Part shown: piece by piece, positions 18,464 to 26,969 of the stretch
How positions within the stretch are numbered: the first letter of the stretch is position 1
Layout: each line of letters starts with the position of its first letter
Assembly: GCF_900167045.1 (NCBI RefSeq)
Contig: NZ_FUXJ01000008.1
Location: 121,359-185,358, forward strand
From: Legionella maceachernii
GTDB taxonomy: Bacteria; Pseudomonadota; Gammaproteobacteria; Legionellales; Legionellaceae
DNA length: 64,000 nucleotides
Reading direction: 5' to 3'
Program-made: the position numbers and the translations under genes
Notes under the pieces: model-generated
Told to the model about the DNA's origin: nothing
Seen by the model: the letters and a program-made list of their open reading frames with translations, nothing else
Databases searched by the model: none

Positions 18464-19171
18464 ATGGGTTGGGATGAGTTAAAAAAACAATTTCAGATAG
18501 CGCTTGAGCAAAAATATTTAGATACTTCTGAAAGCAGGCGTTTTTTTAATTTAGCGCATTCAAAGAACAGTCATTTTTTTACTAAAGGGAAAAAGTTTTT
18601 AAAAAGCATTGAGGAATTAAGAAATTTATTTATCCCATCAACACAATCATTATTTGACGATATTTTAGATGCGGCAACTGAATTGTTAAAAGATCCATCT
18701 AAAGATTCTCATAACTTAATAAACAATTTTAGAATTTTAGAAAAAAAAATCCAGAACAGAGAAAGCATTAAAACGTGTACAGGTGGCTTTAATTTCGTAG
18801 CTAATTCTACTTTTGCAGCAGCTGGGGTTACACTTGCAACTGGAGGATTGTACACCATTTATAATAGCATTGCTCTTTTGGCAGCGGGTGGTATTTTAGC
18901 GGCTTCAGGTGGTCCTCTCCTTTGGTTAGCTATTGGCCTGGGCGCTACTATGATAGGTCTTTTTATTGCAGGAATGACTGCTTATGATGCCTACACCAAT
19001 TACCGTTATTATAAAGAAAATCAAATTAGAGAAATTAAAGAATTTGTGCATTTATTGAATCCTAATTGTGCTGCGAATGGGGAGGATTTAGAGAGAAGCC
19101 TGTCAGAGGGAGGGAGGAATATAAACTCCACTGACACTGAGGTGTCAATGCGGGAATATTCGTTGTTTTGA
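18464..19171 (+). CDS. Unknown hydrophobic-core protein, paralogue 1
   Basis: The protein is 235 residues; the ATG at 18464 is preferred to an upstream in-frame start. It has a helical N-terminal region (1-105) containing KGKKFLKSIEELRNL, a hydrophobic central block (about 110-178) with two or three membrane-spanning stretches, and a conserved tail YKENQIREIKEFVHLLNPN. It is clearly related to the next gene at 19223 in order and motifs. Such helical-hydrophobic-helical proteins without signal peptide are common among Legionella host-membrane effectors, which is only a suggestion here. Confidence 0.6.
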   Translation: MGWDELKKQFQIALEQKYLDTSESRRFFNLAHSKNSHFFTKGKKFLKSIEELRNLFIPSTQSLFDDILDAATELLKDPSKDSHNLINNFRILEKKIQNRESIKTCTGGFNFVANSTFAAAGVTLATGGLYTIYNSIALLAAGGILAASGGPLLWLAIGLGATMIGLFIAGMTAYDAYTNYRYYKENQIREIKEFVHLLNPNCAANGEDLERSLSEGGRNINSTDTEVSMREYSLF

Positions 19172-19222
19172 TTGAAATGAGACAGTTGCACAAAATTTAA
19201 CAGGGTAAATTGAGTAGGAAAA

Positions 19223-19939
19223 ATGATATCTTTTGATGAAGCGGAAGAACAATTTGAGAGGGAGTTAAATCGATATTTGCAAATATCATTTCTCCAGCGA
19301 AATTACCTTACCGTGTCTGCCACACGAAAAAAAGAGATTGTGATAAAAGGTAGACGATTTTTAAAAAGTCTTGCTGAACTAAACCGACTTAATCAATATG
19401 AAAGAGAAGAAGACTATACACAAATCCTACTCGATGGTATACGTGTGCTAAAAAATCCTACATCGTCTGACGATTACTCCTCATTTTTCAGGAAAGTGGA
19501 ATTTCTGGTAAAAACAGGACAGGAAAATAAAAATTTTAATTACACGATAGCTGGGTTAAATATGGTAATTGATTCACTTCACTGTGCTACAGGTGTGGCC
19601 TTTGCAATTGGAGGTGGATTGATTACATGGGCAGCGATAGATTTGATCGCCTGTGGAGCTGCTTTAGTATTGAGCCCCTGGGGATTTTTTGCTTTTGGGG
19701 TGGCTTTGGGCCTCATGGCTATGTTGGGCGTGAGTATTATCCTTTTTGGCATTATTGTAGCAAATTCAGCTGCGGGTGATATTTATGGTGATTACAGGTT
19801 TTGCCGTGATCGGCAACTCACTGAAATTACGGAATTCGTTAATTTTATGAATCCCACTCCTCTTGCGCATCGATTAAGTGAAGAAAGTGAGTTAGATTTT
19901 CATCAACCTGGGGAAGCTTCTGCATTGACCTGCCAATAG
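19223..19939 (+). CDS. Unknown hydrophobic-core protein, paralogue 2
   Basis: The protein is 238 residues with an AGTAGGAAAA ribosome-binding site before the ATG. It mirrors the gene at 18464: KGRRFLKSLAELNRL in the N-terminal helical part, a hydrophobic block at about 112-180 and CRDRQLTEITEFVNFMNPT near the end. The tail is acidic (SEESELDF), like the glutamate-rich segments that often precede the end of Dot/Icm substrates. Function is unknown. The tandem copies are diverged, so the duplication is not recent. Confidence 0.6.
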   Translation: MISFDEAEEQFERELNRYLQISFLQRNYLTVSATRKKEIVIKGRRFLKSLAELNRLNQYEREEDYTQILLDGIRVLKNPTSSDDYSSFFRKVEFLVKTGQENKNFNYTIAGLNMVIDSLHCATGVAFAIGGGLITWAAIDLIACGAALVLSPWGFFAFGVALGLMAMLGVSIILFGIIVANSAAGDIYGDYRFCRDRQLTEITEFVNFMNPTPLAHRLSEESELDFHQPGEASALTCQ

Positions 19940-19989
19940 TAGGTTGGCTCAAAGTTCAATGTAGGTTAGGCCTTGGCTACGCTGTTTCC

Positions 19990-20910
19990 CTATGATTGAA
20001 ATTCATGATTCAAAGCGATAGTTAATTCGGGATAGTGAAATTGATATCCTGCATCCACAAGCCGCTTGGGCACGACGCGCTGTCCTTTAAGTAATAAGCA
20101 TTCGCCCATTTCACCGAACACAGTGCGTATAACAGCAGGAGGAATTTTTAAGAATAAAGGACGATGCATGGCTTTAGCTAATGTATGCGCAAATTGTGCT
20201 TGACTCACTGGAATGGGAGCTGTCACATTGAAGGGACCGGTCAACTCGGGATTATCCAATAAAAATAAATAAGCGCCCACGACATCATCGACATGAACCC
20301 ATGAAATCATTTGCTTACCATCGCCCAAAATAGCACCTAACCCCACATAAAAACTAGGAACCAGCTTTTTAAGCATTCCTTCGCCTCTTTTTAAGACTAC
20401 CCCAAAACGAGTGATGGTCACTTGCATGCCATAATCGATGGCAGGTTGGAGTGCATTTTGCCAACGTATTCCTATCTCGCTGAGAAAGTCGCAAGGTTCG
20501 CTAAAGTTTATTGGACTATTTTCATCAAACGCCTGAGGATCCTCATTTTTCTGCATTCCATAAATGCCTACTGCATTTGCGCAATAAAAATGGGGCTTTG
20601 CTTTTTGCTCAATGGCCCAGTTAATTAAGTCAGTTGTCGTATTGACTCGAGAATCAATCAGTTGTCGTTTGATCTTCTCATTCCAACGTGATTCACCAAT
20701 GTTGTGGCCGCTGAGATTAATGATCGCATCGTAAGAGTGCGCATCCAAATCAGTTAGCTTTTTCCAAGAGCAAATTTTCATTTTCTTAGGAAAGTGTTTT
20801 TGTAGTTTTGCTTCGTCTCGACCAACGACAGTGATCGTATGCGTTAATCGAAGGGCATCAATTAAATGATGGCCAATAAATCCAGAGGCCCCAGCAATCA
20901 ATATATTCAT
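19990..20910 (-). CDS. NAD(P)-dependent epimerase of the YfcH type
   Basis: The protein is 306 residues, an atypical short-chain dehydrogenase. The N-terminal Rossmann motif is GASGFIGHHL (7-16), followed by INLSGHNIGESRWNEKIKRQ, which is diagnostic of the YfcH/TIGR01777 group, and a C-terminal segment with PAVIRTVFGEMGECLLLKGQRV, also typical. Its biochemical substrate is not known in most bacteria. It is cytoplasmic and transcribed alone, facing away from the unknown cluster. Confidence 0.88.
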   Translation of the reverse strand: MNILIAGASGFIGHHLIDALRLTHTITVVGRDEAKLQKHFPKKMKICSWKKLTDLDAHSYDAIINLSGHNIGESRWNEKIKRQLIDSRVNTTTDLINWAIEQKAKPHFYCANAVGIYGMQKNEDPQAFDENSPINFSEPCDFLSEIGIRWQNALQPAIDYGMQVTITRFGVVLKRGEGMLKKLVPSFYVGLGAILGDGKQMISWVHVDDVVGAYLFLLDNPELTGPFNVTAPIPVSQAQFAHTLAKAMHRPLFLKIPPAVIRTVFGEMGECLLLKGQRVVPKRLVDAGYQFHYPELTIALNHEFQS

Positions 20911-20989
20911 CCTGATCCCTTTTTATAATTTGATGCTATCAGGATAGCCGTGCTCTCTTTATTTCTCAATAAAAAAACCGATCAATCTT

Positions 20990-23515
20990 TCAGGATGAGG
21001 TCTCAAACCGGCACAAATTCTGAAAATGGCATTGCTGGCAAATAGAGGCACTCACGGGTTGAGGTGGGCAATATCCTTGGTTGAATTCCTCTGCTAATTG
21101 TTGCAATTGATTTCGCCAATATATCCTGTACTCAGCCCAGTTTTCATCTTTTTTAATGGCTGTTAAACCGGGTAGAGAGTGATTGTTTTCACTCAAACCT
21201 TTACAGTTAAACTGACCTGCTTTTAATTGAGCCAATAAGAGTCCATTGATGGTTTCATCCAATAAGGCATAAAGTAATAACTGAGGTTCTTTGGGACGCT
21301 CCTCTTTCCAAGGAAGTGTTTGGGGAAAGCTGCTTTTGTAATCGATAACCCATTTTTTGTCCTGTTCAACCTTGTCGAGTCTATCAACGCGCACGCGAAA
21401 ATCCATTCCTGATAAATGAATCATGAATTCTTGTTCCAGCGCTTCGACCTCGAAAGCGGGACGTAGTCGCTCCCAGTGCAAACACGCATAAACTAGTCGC
21501 TTTAGCCTTGAAAATTCAACTTCTTGAAAGAGGGCTGAGAAAGAGTGGTTTCGTTTAGCAATTACAGGTTCTAATGCCTGTTGAATAGCTTGTTCAATGC
21601 AGATTGCTAATTCTTCTTCATTGAGTTCAAGAAGGGCTTTTTGTGTTTTTAAAGTCTGCCATAATAATTCCATGATCTTATGGATAATCTGTCCTCGCTC
21701 TTTAGCATCAGGTCCCTCTGAGGTTTCGAGAGCAGTTTTAGCGTGTAAGCGATGTTCAGCGAAAGCACGAAAAGGGCATTTTGCTTGATTCGCTAAAATA
21801 GCAGTACCTCCTGTTGCCTTTTCATTAGCAGCCAACGGAATTTGGTAACTTTCAGTAAAATGCACTAAAAGTGAATGGGTTACTGGTTTGGAAATTTCAG
21901 CTGCAGAAAGCGAAGGTAAATGGGCGATTAAAGGGCTGGGTAGATTCGGTTTATCATCACTGAATTGAGGGTAGCTGTAAACCACCGAATTACTGCTGTT
22001 GGTAAAACGTTTTAATGTCTTTTCGGCCAATTGTAACTCGCGCTCGGGGCAAGCGTACGGCATACGTTTTTCACGTTGCAGTGACACAGGAATGTAGGCA
22101 GAAAGTCTCGCATTCTGTGGTAAAGATTGATCGGTGAGACCAGTAACCCACAGGCTATTAAAGGTGCATCCTGAGGCTTCCAATAGTCCAAGAATTTGTA
22201 CAGTCGCTTCCATTTTTTTAGGTTGAAAAATGGTTGATTGGGCCAAATGCACTAACGCAGAAAGGGCTTCAGTCGTTGTCATTTCCATCGTGAGAAAATG
22301 AAGTGCTTTAAATTCATCGAATAACGATAAAAACCGTTGATAACATTGGTAATTGGCCGAATTTAAAGGGTACTCGCCGGGAAAGCCTAAACCGGCTAAG
22401 CGCTTTTTAAAAGTAATGACCCAATCGGAGGGCGAATTTTTTTCAGGGTATGTCGTTATCCCTCTGATGAGTTCGGCCAGCTTAGGAGTGAGCCGATCGA
22501 GCTCTTTAAGCCAGGCAGATTGCTCAAAATAAGGTTCTTGTAATACCTGACTTTCTTCCATTAGTTGAGCACGAGCCTGCATTTCTGTCTGTGCATAGCC
22601 GAGATAGGAGGAGTGCAGCAGAAGTCGGGCTTGCTCAACACTAAATTGGTAATTGTCAAGTTCTAGCCAACATAGAGCATGAGCAACCAGAGGGTATTCC
22701 GCTAAAGATTGCCCAAAAGAAATGTTGAACTGTTCTGGTGAGAGTTGTTGCTGCAGAAGTCGTTGCAAACGCTTCGATTGGGTTTTGAGATCAGGGACGA
22801 CAACAGCGATACGCTTTTCTCCTTGAGCGAGTCGTTCTGTAATCCAGTGAAGTAATTGTTGATATTCATCCGTTTCGTCTTTAGCCGCATACAAATGAGC
22901 GGTATTGGATTGAGTCTCTAAGTCATAATGATAAAGTGGGCAGTTTTCTCCAATGAAATAGTGCTGTAACGCCTGTTGCTGTGGTGTATAGTCATCAAAA
23001 CAAGCCCACACTAAAACTTCTGGATGGGCATATTTTTTTTGTGATAATAAGTAATTGACTAATTGCACCTCGGTAATGGCTTTAATTTTTTTCAGCGTTT
23101 GCAGTAGCACCATAGCCCATTGCTGAAATTGGCGTGTTTGTGGTGTGGATGTAAAGGCCGGATGCGTGAAATCAAGTTGCCATAAATGGCAACGAGTCCA
23201 AGCTTCGACTACGGCTTGTAATAAACCATCGTTAACAAGATAAACGTCTTTTCCAAGAAGTTGTCGCCAAAGGTAATCACATTGTGACACGGATAACAGA
23301 GTAGGATGTGAAATCGTAGGATAGGCATGGCATAGTTTTTTAAATTGGGTTCGCAAAAAGGCAGCATAAGGGAAGCAACGCGGTTTATCTTGTACGGGAT
23401 TGCCTTGGGTACTAAAAAAACGGCTAATTAATTCCTGGCTTAATCGATTATTTGGCGTAATAATCGTTGCCCCCTCTCGCATCAGGGTAAACAAGTGTGC
23501 TTTGTTATTGATCAT
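20990..23515 (-). CDS. AddB-like PD-(D/E)XK nuclease / probable DNA repair protein
   Basis: The protein is 841 residues from the ATG at 23515, which overlaps the end of the upstream membrane-protein gene; the longer frame adds 20 atypical residues. It looks like the AddB/RexB-related family annotated as probable DNA repair protein. It has a helicase-like but inactive N-terminal region and a C-terminal nuclease domain, with DRLDKVEQ...VIDYKS as the catalytic strand pair. The nuclease is framed by one cysteine in KCPFRAFAEHRL and three in CQQCHFQNLCRF, as in Fe-S-stabilised AddB nucleases. It probably acts in recombination or repair with other subunits encoded elsewhere. Confidence 0.82.
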   Translation of the reverse strand: MINNKAHLFTLMREGATIITPNNRLSQELISRFFSTQGNPVQDKPRCFPYAAFLRTQFKKLCHAYPTISHPTLLSVSQCDYLWRQLLGKDVYLVNDGLLQAVVEAWTRCHLWQLDFTHPAFTSTPQTRQFQQWAMVLLQTLKKIKAITEVQLVNYLLSQKKYAHPEVLVWACFDDYTPQQQALQHYFIGENCPLYHYDLETQSNTAHLYAAKDETDEYQQLLHWITERLAQGEKRIAVVVPDLKTQSKRLQRLLQQQLSPEQFNISFGQSLAEYPLVAHALCWLELDNYQFSVEQARLLLHSSYLGYAQTEMQARAQLMEESQVLQEPYFEQSAWLKELDRLTPKLAELIRGITTYPEKNSPSDWVITFKKRLAGLGFPGEYPLNSANYQCYQRFLSLFDEFKALHFLTMEMTTTEALSALVHLAQSTIFQPKKMEATVQILGLLEASGCTFNSLWVTGLTDQSLPQNARLSAYIPVSLQREKRMPYACPERELQLAEKTLKRFTNSSNSVVYSYPQFSDDKPNLPSPLIAHLPSLSAAEISKPVTHSLLVHFTESYQIPLAANEKATGGTAILANQAKCPFRAFAEHRLHAKTALETSEGPDAKERGQIIHKIMELLWQTLKTQKALLELNEEELAICIEQAIQQALEPVIAKRNHSFSALFQEVEFSRLKRLVYACLHWERLRPAFEVEALEQEFMIHLSGMDFRVRVDRLDKVEQDKKWVIDYKSSFPQTLPWKEERPKEPQLLLYALLDETINGLLLAQLKAGQFNCKGLSENNHSLPGLTAIKKDENWAEYRIYWRNQLQQLAEEFNQGYCPPQPVSASICQQCHFQNLCRFETSS

Positions 23516-24056
23516 TTGATGTATCAGATGTCTTAGTTTGTTCTTCAGTTTGCATGCGTTGTTTGTCAGCGGCAATTAAACCGGGCAAAAAATGTTTATT
23601 AAAATAAATGGCAATGAAGCCAGTGAGCGGGATAAACCAGGTCCCTATTGTGAGAATGAGTGAAACGAGTATGGCACCATACACAACAAAATAATCGTTC
23701 CAATGCTGTAAGTGGTTGGAGAAGAGCGGATCGGTGGAATAATAATACATTAAAACAAAGAGACTACCAAAGATTAAGGCAAGGCAGGCAAGCAAAATAC
23801 CAATGAGGAATGGACGGAACCAATGCCCGTTTTTGGCTAAAGCTTTACCCAATAAAGCCCCGATGAGGGCGCCGATGATTAAAGCAATGAAAATAGAGGG
23901 TAAAAGAGGCAAAAGTGCTTTATCCCGCAACGAAAGTAAAGTGTACTTTGTAAATAGCGTAAACAACAAAGCATAAATTGCAAAAAAAATGGCTCCAGCA
24001 AAGCGAGGGCTAAAGGAGTCGTGTGGATTATTAGGATCTGTCGTCATTATTTTCAA
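23505..24056 (-). CDS. Four-TM membrane protein, paralogue of the neighbouring gene
   Basis: This 183-residue inner-membrane protein has four predicted membrane segments (about 20-40, 50-72, 80-105 and 130-155). It shares order and spacing with the protein at 24083, including LPSIFIALIIGALIGALLGKAL against LLAVVLASCFGALFGERI. Function is unknown. Its end overlaps the AddB-like gene by 11 bp, so the three genes are probably one operon. Confidence 0.7.
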   Translation of the reverse strand: MKIMTTDPNNPHDSFSPRFAGAIFFAIYALLFTLFTKYTLLSLRDKALLPLLPSIFIALIIGALIGALLGKALAKNGHWFRPFLIGILLACLALIFGSLFVLMYYYSTDPLFSNHLQHWNDYFVVYGAILVSLILTIGTWFIPLTGFIAIYFNKHFLPGLIAADKQRMQTEEQTKTSDTSNDQ

Positions 24057-24082
24057 TCACTTAACTAGGCTTCTTTCAAAGT

Positions 24083-24667
24083 CTAATGGATAATGTGCTC
24101 CCCGTTTTGTTCTTTGGGCTTGGATTTTCCTTCATCATGTGGCTCATTAGTATACACTTTTGTTACTGGTTTTAATTTCTGAGATTTAGAGTGTAGTATG
24201 TCGTAAACAAGGTGCCCTCGTAAATACATTGCTGCTATGCCTGCTGCGATGGCCAACCATAAACCAGCGACAAGAAAACTGTAGAGTAAGATAAACAGAT
24301 AGGTAATGAATAAATTACCAACCCCCAAATCGGCAAAGGCTTGGGGATGATGCTCCTTAAACAAATAGAAAAAAATTAATGCATAAATGGGCAGGGCGGC
24401 TAGCACCATAAGGAAACCCCACAAAAAAGCCCTGCGTCGGTAAGGTTTTTGACAGTAAATAATGCGTTCTCCAAAAAGTGCGCCAAAGCAGCTTGCGAGA
24501 ACGACTGCCAGTAATATCGCTTGAAACGTAGGTAAAATTTGCTCTACCCCGACCGCATAAAAAATAACATCAAAAATAACTGTGGCAACAATGGCCAGTA
24601 AACCAAAATAGACTGCTGAAAGTAAGCGAGGATTGCTAATTGATAAAGCTTCATCGTTATTTTTCAT
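24083..24667 (-). CDS. Four-TM membrane protein, first gene of the operon
   Basis: The protein is 194 residues with four predicted membrane segments and a charged cytoplasmic tail (KSQKLKPVTKVYTNEPHDEGKSK). It is paralogous to the downstream gene at 23505. Nothing in it suggests transport or catalysis. Association with a nuclease gene could be accidental or could reflect a membrane-linked step. The 177 bp upstream are AT-rich and shared with the divergent ankyrin/kinase-like gene. Confidence 0.68.
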   Translation of the reverse strand: MKNNDEALSISNPRLLSAVYFGLLAIVATVIFDVIFYAVGVEQILPTFQAILLAVVLASCFGALFGERIIYCQKPYRRRAFLWGFLMVLAALPIYALIFFYLFKEHHPQAFADLGVGNLFITYLFILLYSFLVAGLWLAIAAGIAAMYLRGHLVYDILHSKSQKLKPVTKVYTNEPHDEGKSKPKEQNGEHIIH

Positions 24668-24815
24668 TCTTTTCTCCTAACCAAGCGATTACTTATAATC
24701 GTTTTTATTGTATAATATTAGACCATAATGGATTTTTATTTTCTTGATTGGAATAAAATAAATTTTTGTAATTGTTGAAGATAATTACCAATTTGATAAA
24801 CTTGTGAACATTTAG

Positions 24816-24837
24816 GGTTATATTTAGCGGTTATATT
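24816..24837 (+). promoter_or_regulatory. Direct repeat GGTTATATT x2 just before the ankyrin/kinase-like gene
   Basis: GGTTATATT occurs at 24816-24824 and 24829-24837 (13-bp period), ending 7 bp before the ATG at 24845. The 13-bp period does not fit the 11-bp PmrA layout. No Shine-Dalgarno sequence is visible, so this may be both promoter and unusual translation start region. Confidence 0.3.
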
Positions 24838-24844
24838 ATTAATT

Positions 24845-26824
24845 ATGAGCTTTTTTTACGACTACAACAAAATCGCTCTTGGGCAATTGACTCATATAGG
24901 TCATACTGTCTATAAAAATGCTAAGTATTATTATGAAGAGGGCAAAGCATTAAGAATTATTTTTAAAAAAAATAAATACAATGATCCCCAATTTTCGTAT
25001 TTTGAAGCCGGTTTTACTGCAATAGCAAGCCGGTTTTTACGGCCTCATTTAACCCCAAAACAATTTTTAGTAAAAAATCATCGTCAGCAGGTTGTTGGGT
25101 TGGCAGCAGAACATTTTGCTTATGCTGCTGAAAGACGCGAAGGTTTAGGGAATTTTGCAGAAATCCGAAGGAACATCAAACCTCATCGTGCAGACAAACG
25201 TCATAGATACAAGGAAGGGTATACCATTATTTCTAGAACAGTGAAGAAAGCGAAAGACATTCCAATTTCTTTTTTTGATCAATATCCTCCAGGTTTTTTC
25301 GGTGTATTGTGGGAAGCGAGAAAAAGGAAGGAAATTGATTTCGATATGAATTCGTTAGCGAGTGTATTGACCAGCTCTTACACATTAGAAGAAGACGACC
25401 TCCATAAGGGGAATTTTGGTTTTTATCTCGTAAAAAAAATAGGGAAAGATGGAAGGGCAAGAATAGTTGTTGTTTTTTTTAAAATTGATAATGATCTCAT
25501 GATGGCTGATAGCGTAATGTCACGCTGTAGCTCGCGAATTGTCAATTGGCGGCATGGTGATCATGCTTTTGATGTAACAAAGCGCGATCTTCTTTCTTTT
25601 CCGAAGCTTGTTGATTCACAAAATTATTATTGGCCCACTTCCTTACGTTTTCTTGCTAATCCCATTGATAACAAAATGTATTCGAGTGCTAGAGAAATTC
25701 AGGCGTTTACTGAACTGGGGGACGATATTGAATTTCAGCAAGCGAAATGGCGGGAGTTTTATAAACACATCTTGATTCCCAAAACCGTTATTGAAAAGGA
25801 ATTAAGTCAGGTGTTTGATAAAAACAAGAGTGATGGTAGAGCTCAAATCGCCTTAATTACTCATGCACTAGTCTCCAGGCAAGCTAAATTAAGAGCGGTT
25901 CTTTTTACTATCCCGGAATTTCGCACCTTTGTACGTACGATGGATCCGCAGGCGATCACGGCAATGCAACAAGAAATTCTTGAGGGAATGAATGATGAAT
26001 CTTTGCAAAACGAGCTTACTTCTAGTATGGATCGTTACCAGTCTTTCAGTGAAAGAGGATTTTTTAAAGGCGATACACCCTTGCATATCGCCATACGGTT
26101 AGGTGATTATCGTAATCACGAAACATGGGAAGCGTTTAGTCAATTTGCTGAAGTGCCTAACGCCAGGGGTGAGAAACCTCTTGATGTAGCAGTTGCAATG
26201 ATGAAGAACACAGAACCTCATTCCACAAGGGATGCAAGAAAAGATCCGTACTTCATTATTCAATCGCTCTTAGAGAAAGGAGTCGAAAAAACTAACTCTT
26301 ACCGTCTGCTTAATAGGTGTAAAAAGGCACAAATTAAGTCTTACAGTTTGAAAACAATCCATATTAATAAGGCAGGTATCGCTCATTCAAGTCAGGCGTT
26401 CTTGGAAGTAATGCAAGGGATAAGCGAGGATTACAGCCTAAGCCTTAAAATGAAAAAAGAGATTGCTATTGTTTGTCTCAAGCAGTTCATTAAAACACAA
26501 AAAAATAATCCTCAATATGAAAAAATGCTGTTGGAAATGAAAGAGGCTTTAAATGGTCATAACACTCCGCCTGCTCCTGAATTGCAGTTTATTCGTCAAC
26601 TGAGAAGTCGTCTATGGATAATCCGTAAAATCAGAGGACTTTTGGGAGGAACTGCAACCCAGGTCGAATTCAATCGCTTAATTAATGCGGAATTAAATCG
26701 GCTACACCCCAGCTGTTTTTCCAGTTTCTCTTTCTTTTGTAGCAAGTCCAATAGCGATTTAGCGCTTGATAGTGCTGAAACTCAGACGCATATTTTTTCT
26801 GGTGATGTATCCGTTCCAGGGTAG
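24845..26824 (+). CDS. LegA5/OpiA-like putative lipid kinase with ankyrin repeat (candidate effector)
   Basis: The protein is 659 residues with no signal peptide. The N-terminal 240 residues look kinase-like: a candidate N-lobe at 25-90, a catalytic-loop-like D184-D-L-H187-K-G-N190-FGF and a metal-loop-like F-K-I-D215-N-D217. A short ankyrin region (about 406-455) carries GDTPLHIAIRLGD and ARGEKPLDVAVAMM. This layout recalls Legionella LegA5 and the Francisella phosphoinositide 3-kinase effector OpiA, from memory of those families. The last 170 residues are helical and basic. If correct, it would act on host membranes. It has its own promoter and no operon partner. Confidence 0.6.
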   Translation: MSFFYDYNKIALGQLTHIGHTVYKNAKYYYEEGKALRIIFKKNKYNDPQFSYFEAGFTAIASRFLRPHLTPKQFLVKNHRQQVVGLAAEHFAYAAERREGLGNFAEIRRNIKPHRADKRHRYKEGYTIISRTVKKAKDIPISFFDQYPPGFFGVLWEARKRKEIDFDMNSLASVLTSSYTLEEDDLHKGNFGFYLVKKIGKDGRARIVVVFFKIDNDLMMADSVMSRCSSRIVNWRHGDHAFDVTKRDLLSFPKLVDSQNYYWPTSLRFLANPIDNKMYSSAREIQAFTELGDDIEFQQAKWREFYKHILIPKTVIEKELSQVFDKNKSDGRAQIALITHALVSRQAKLRAVLFTIPEFRTFVRTMDPQAITAMQQEILEGMNDESLQNELTSSMDRYQSFSERGFFKGDTPLHIAIRLGDYRNHETWEAFSQFAEVPNARGEKPLDVAVAMMKNTEPHSTRDARKDPYFIIQSLLEKGVEKTNSYRLLNRCKKAQIKSYSLKTIHINKAGIAHSSQAFLEVMQGISEDYSLSLKMKKEIAIVCLKQFIKTQKNNPQYEKMLLEMKEALNGHNTPPAPELQFIRQLRSRLWIIRKIRGLLGGTATQVEFNRLINAELNRLHPSCFSSFSFFCSKSNSDLALDSAETQTHIFSGDVSVPG

Positions 26825-26905
26825 CTCGGCCTCTGTTTTTAACCCATTCAAACCTCATAATTTGTTTGTTATATGATCAAATTTTTCTTAAAAAACACAA
26901 ATGGG

Positions 26906-26937
26906 TTAATAATTTCTTAATCTAATACCATTATAAT
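26906..26937 (+). promoter_or_regulatory. PmrA-box-like repeat with -10 element upstream of the His/Cys NLS protein
   Basis: TTAAT at 26906-26910 and cTTAAT at 26917-26921 have the 11-bp period of the Legionella PmrA box (cTTAATatT-N2-cTTAATatT). A perfect TATAAT follows at 26932-26937, 15 bp from the second half-site to the -10 start, and the ATG is at 26970. This is consistent with control by the PmrA response regulator, which drives many Dot/Icm effector genes. Confidence 0.55.
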
Positions 26938-26969
26938 TATTTTCCCACTCGTCTTTATCTTGATTAGCA

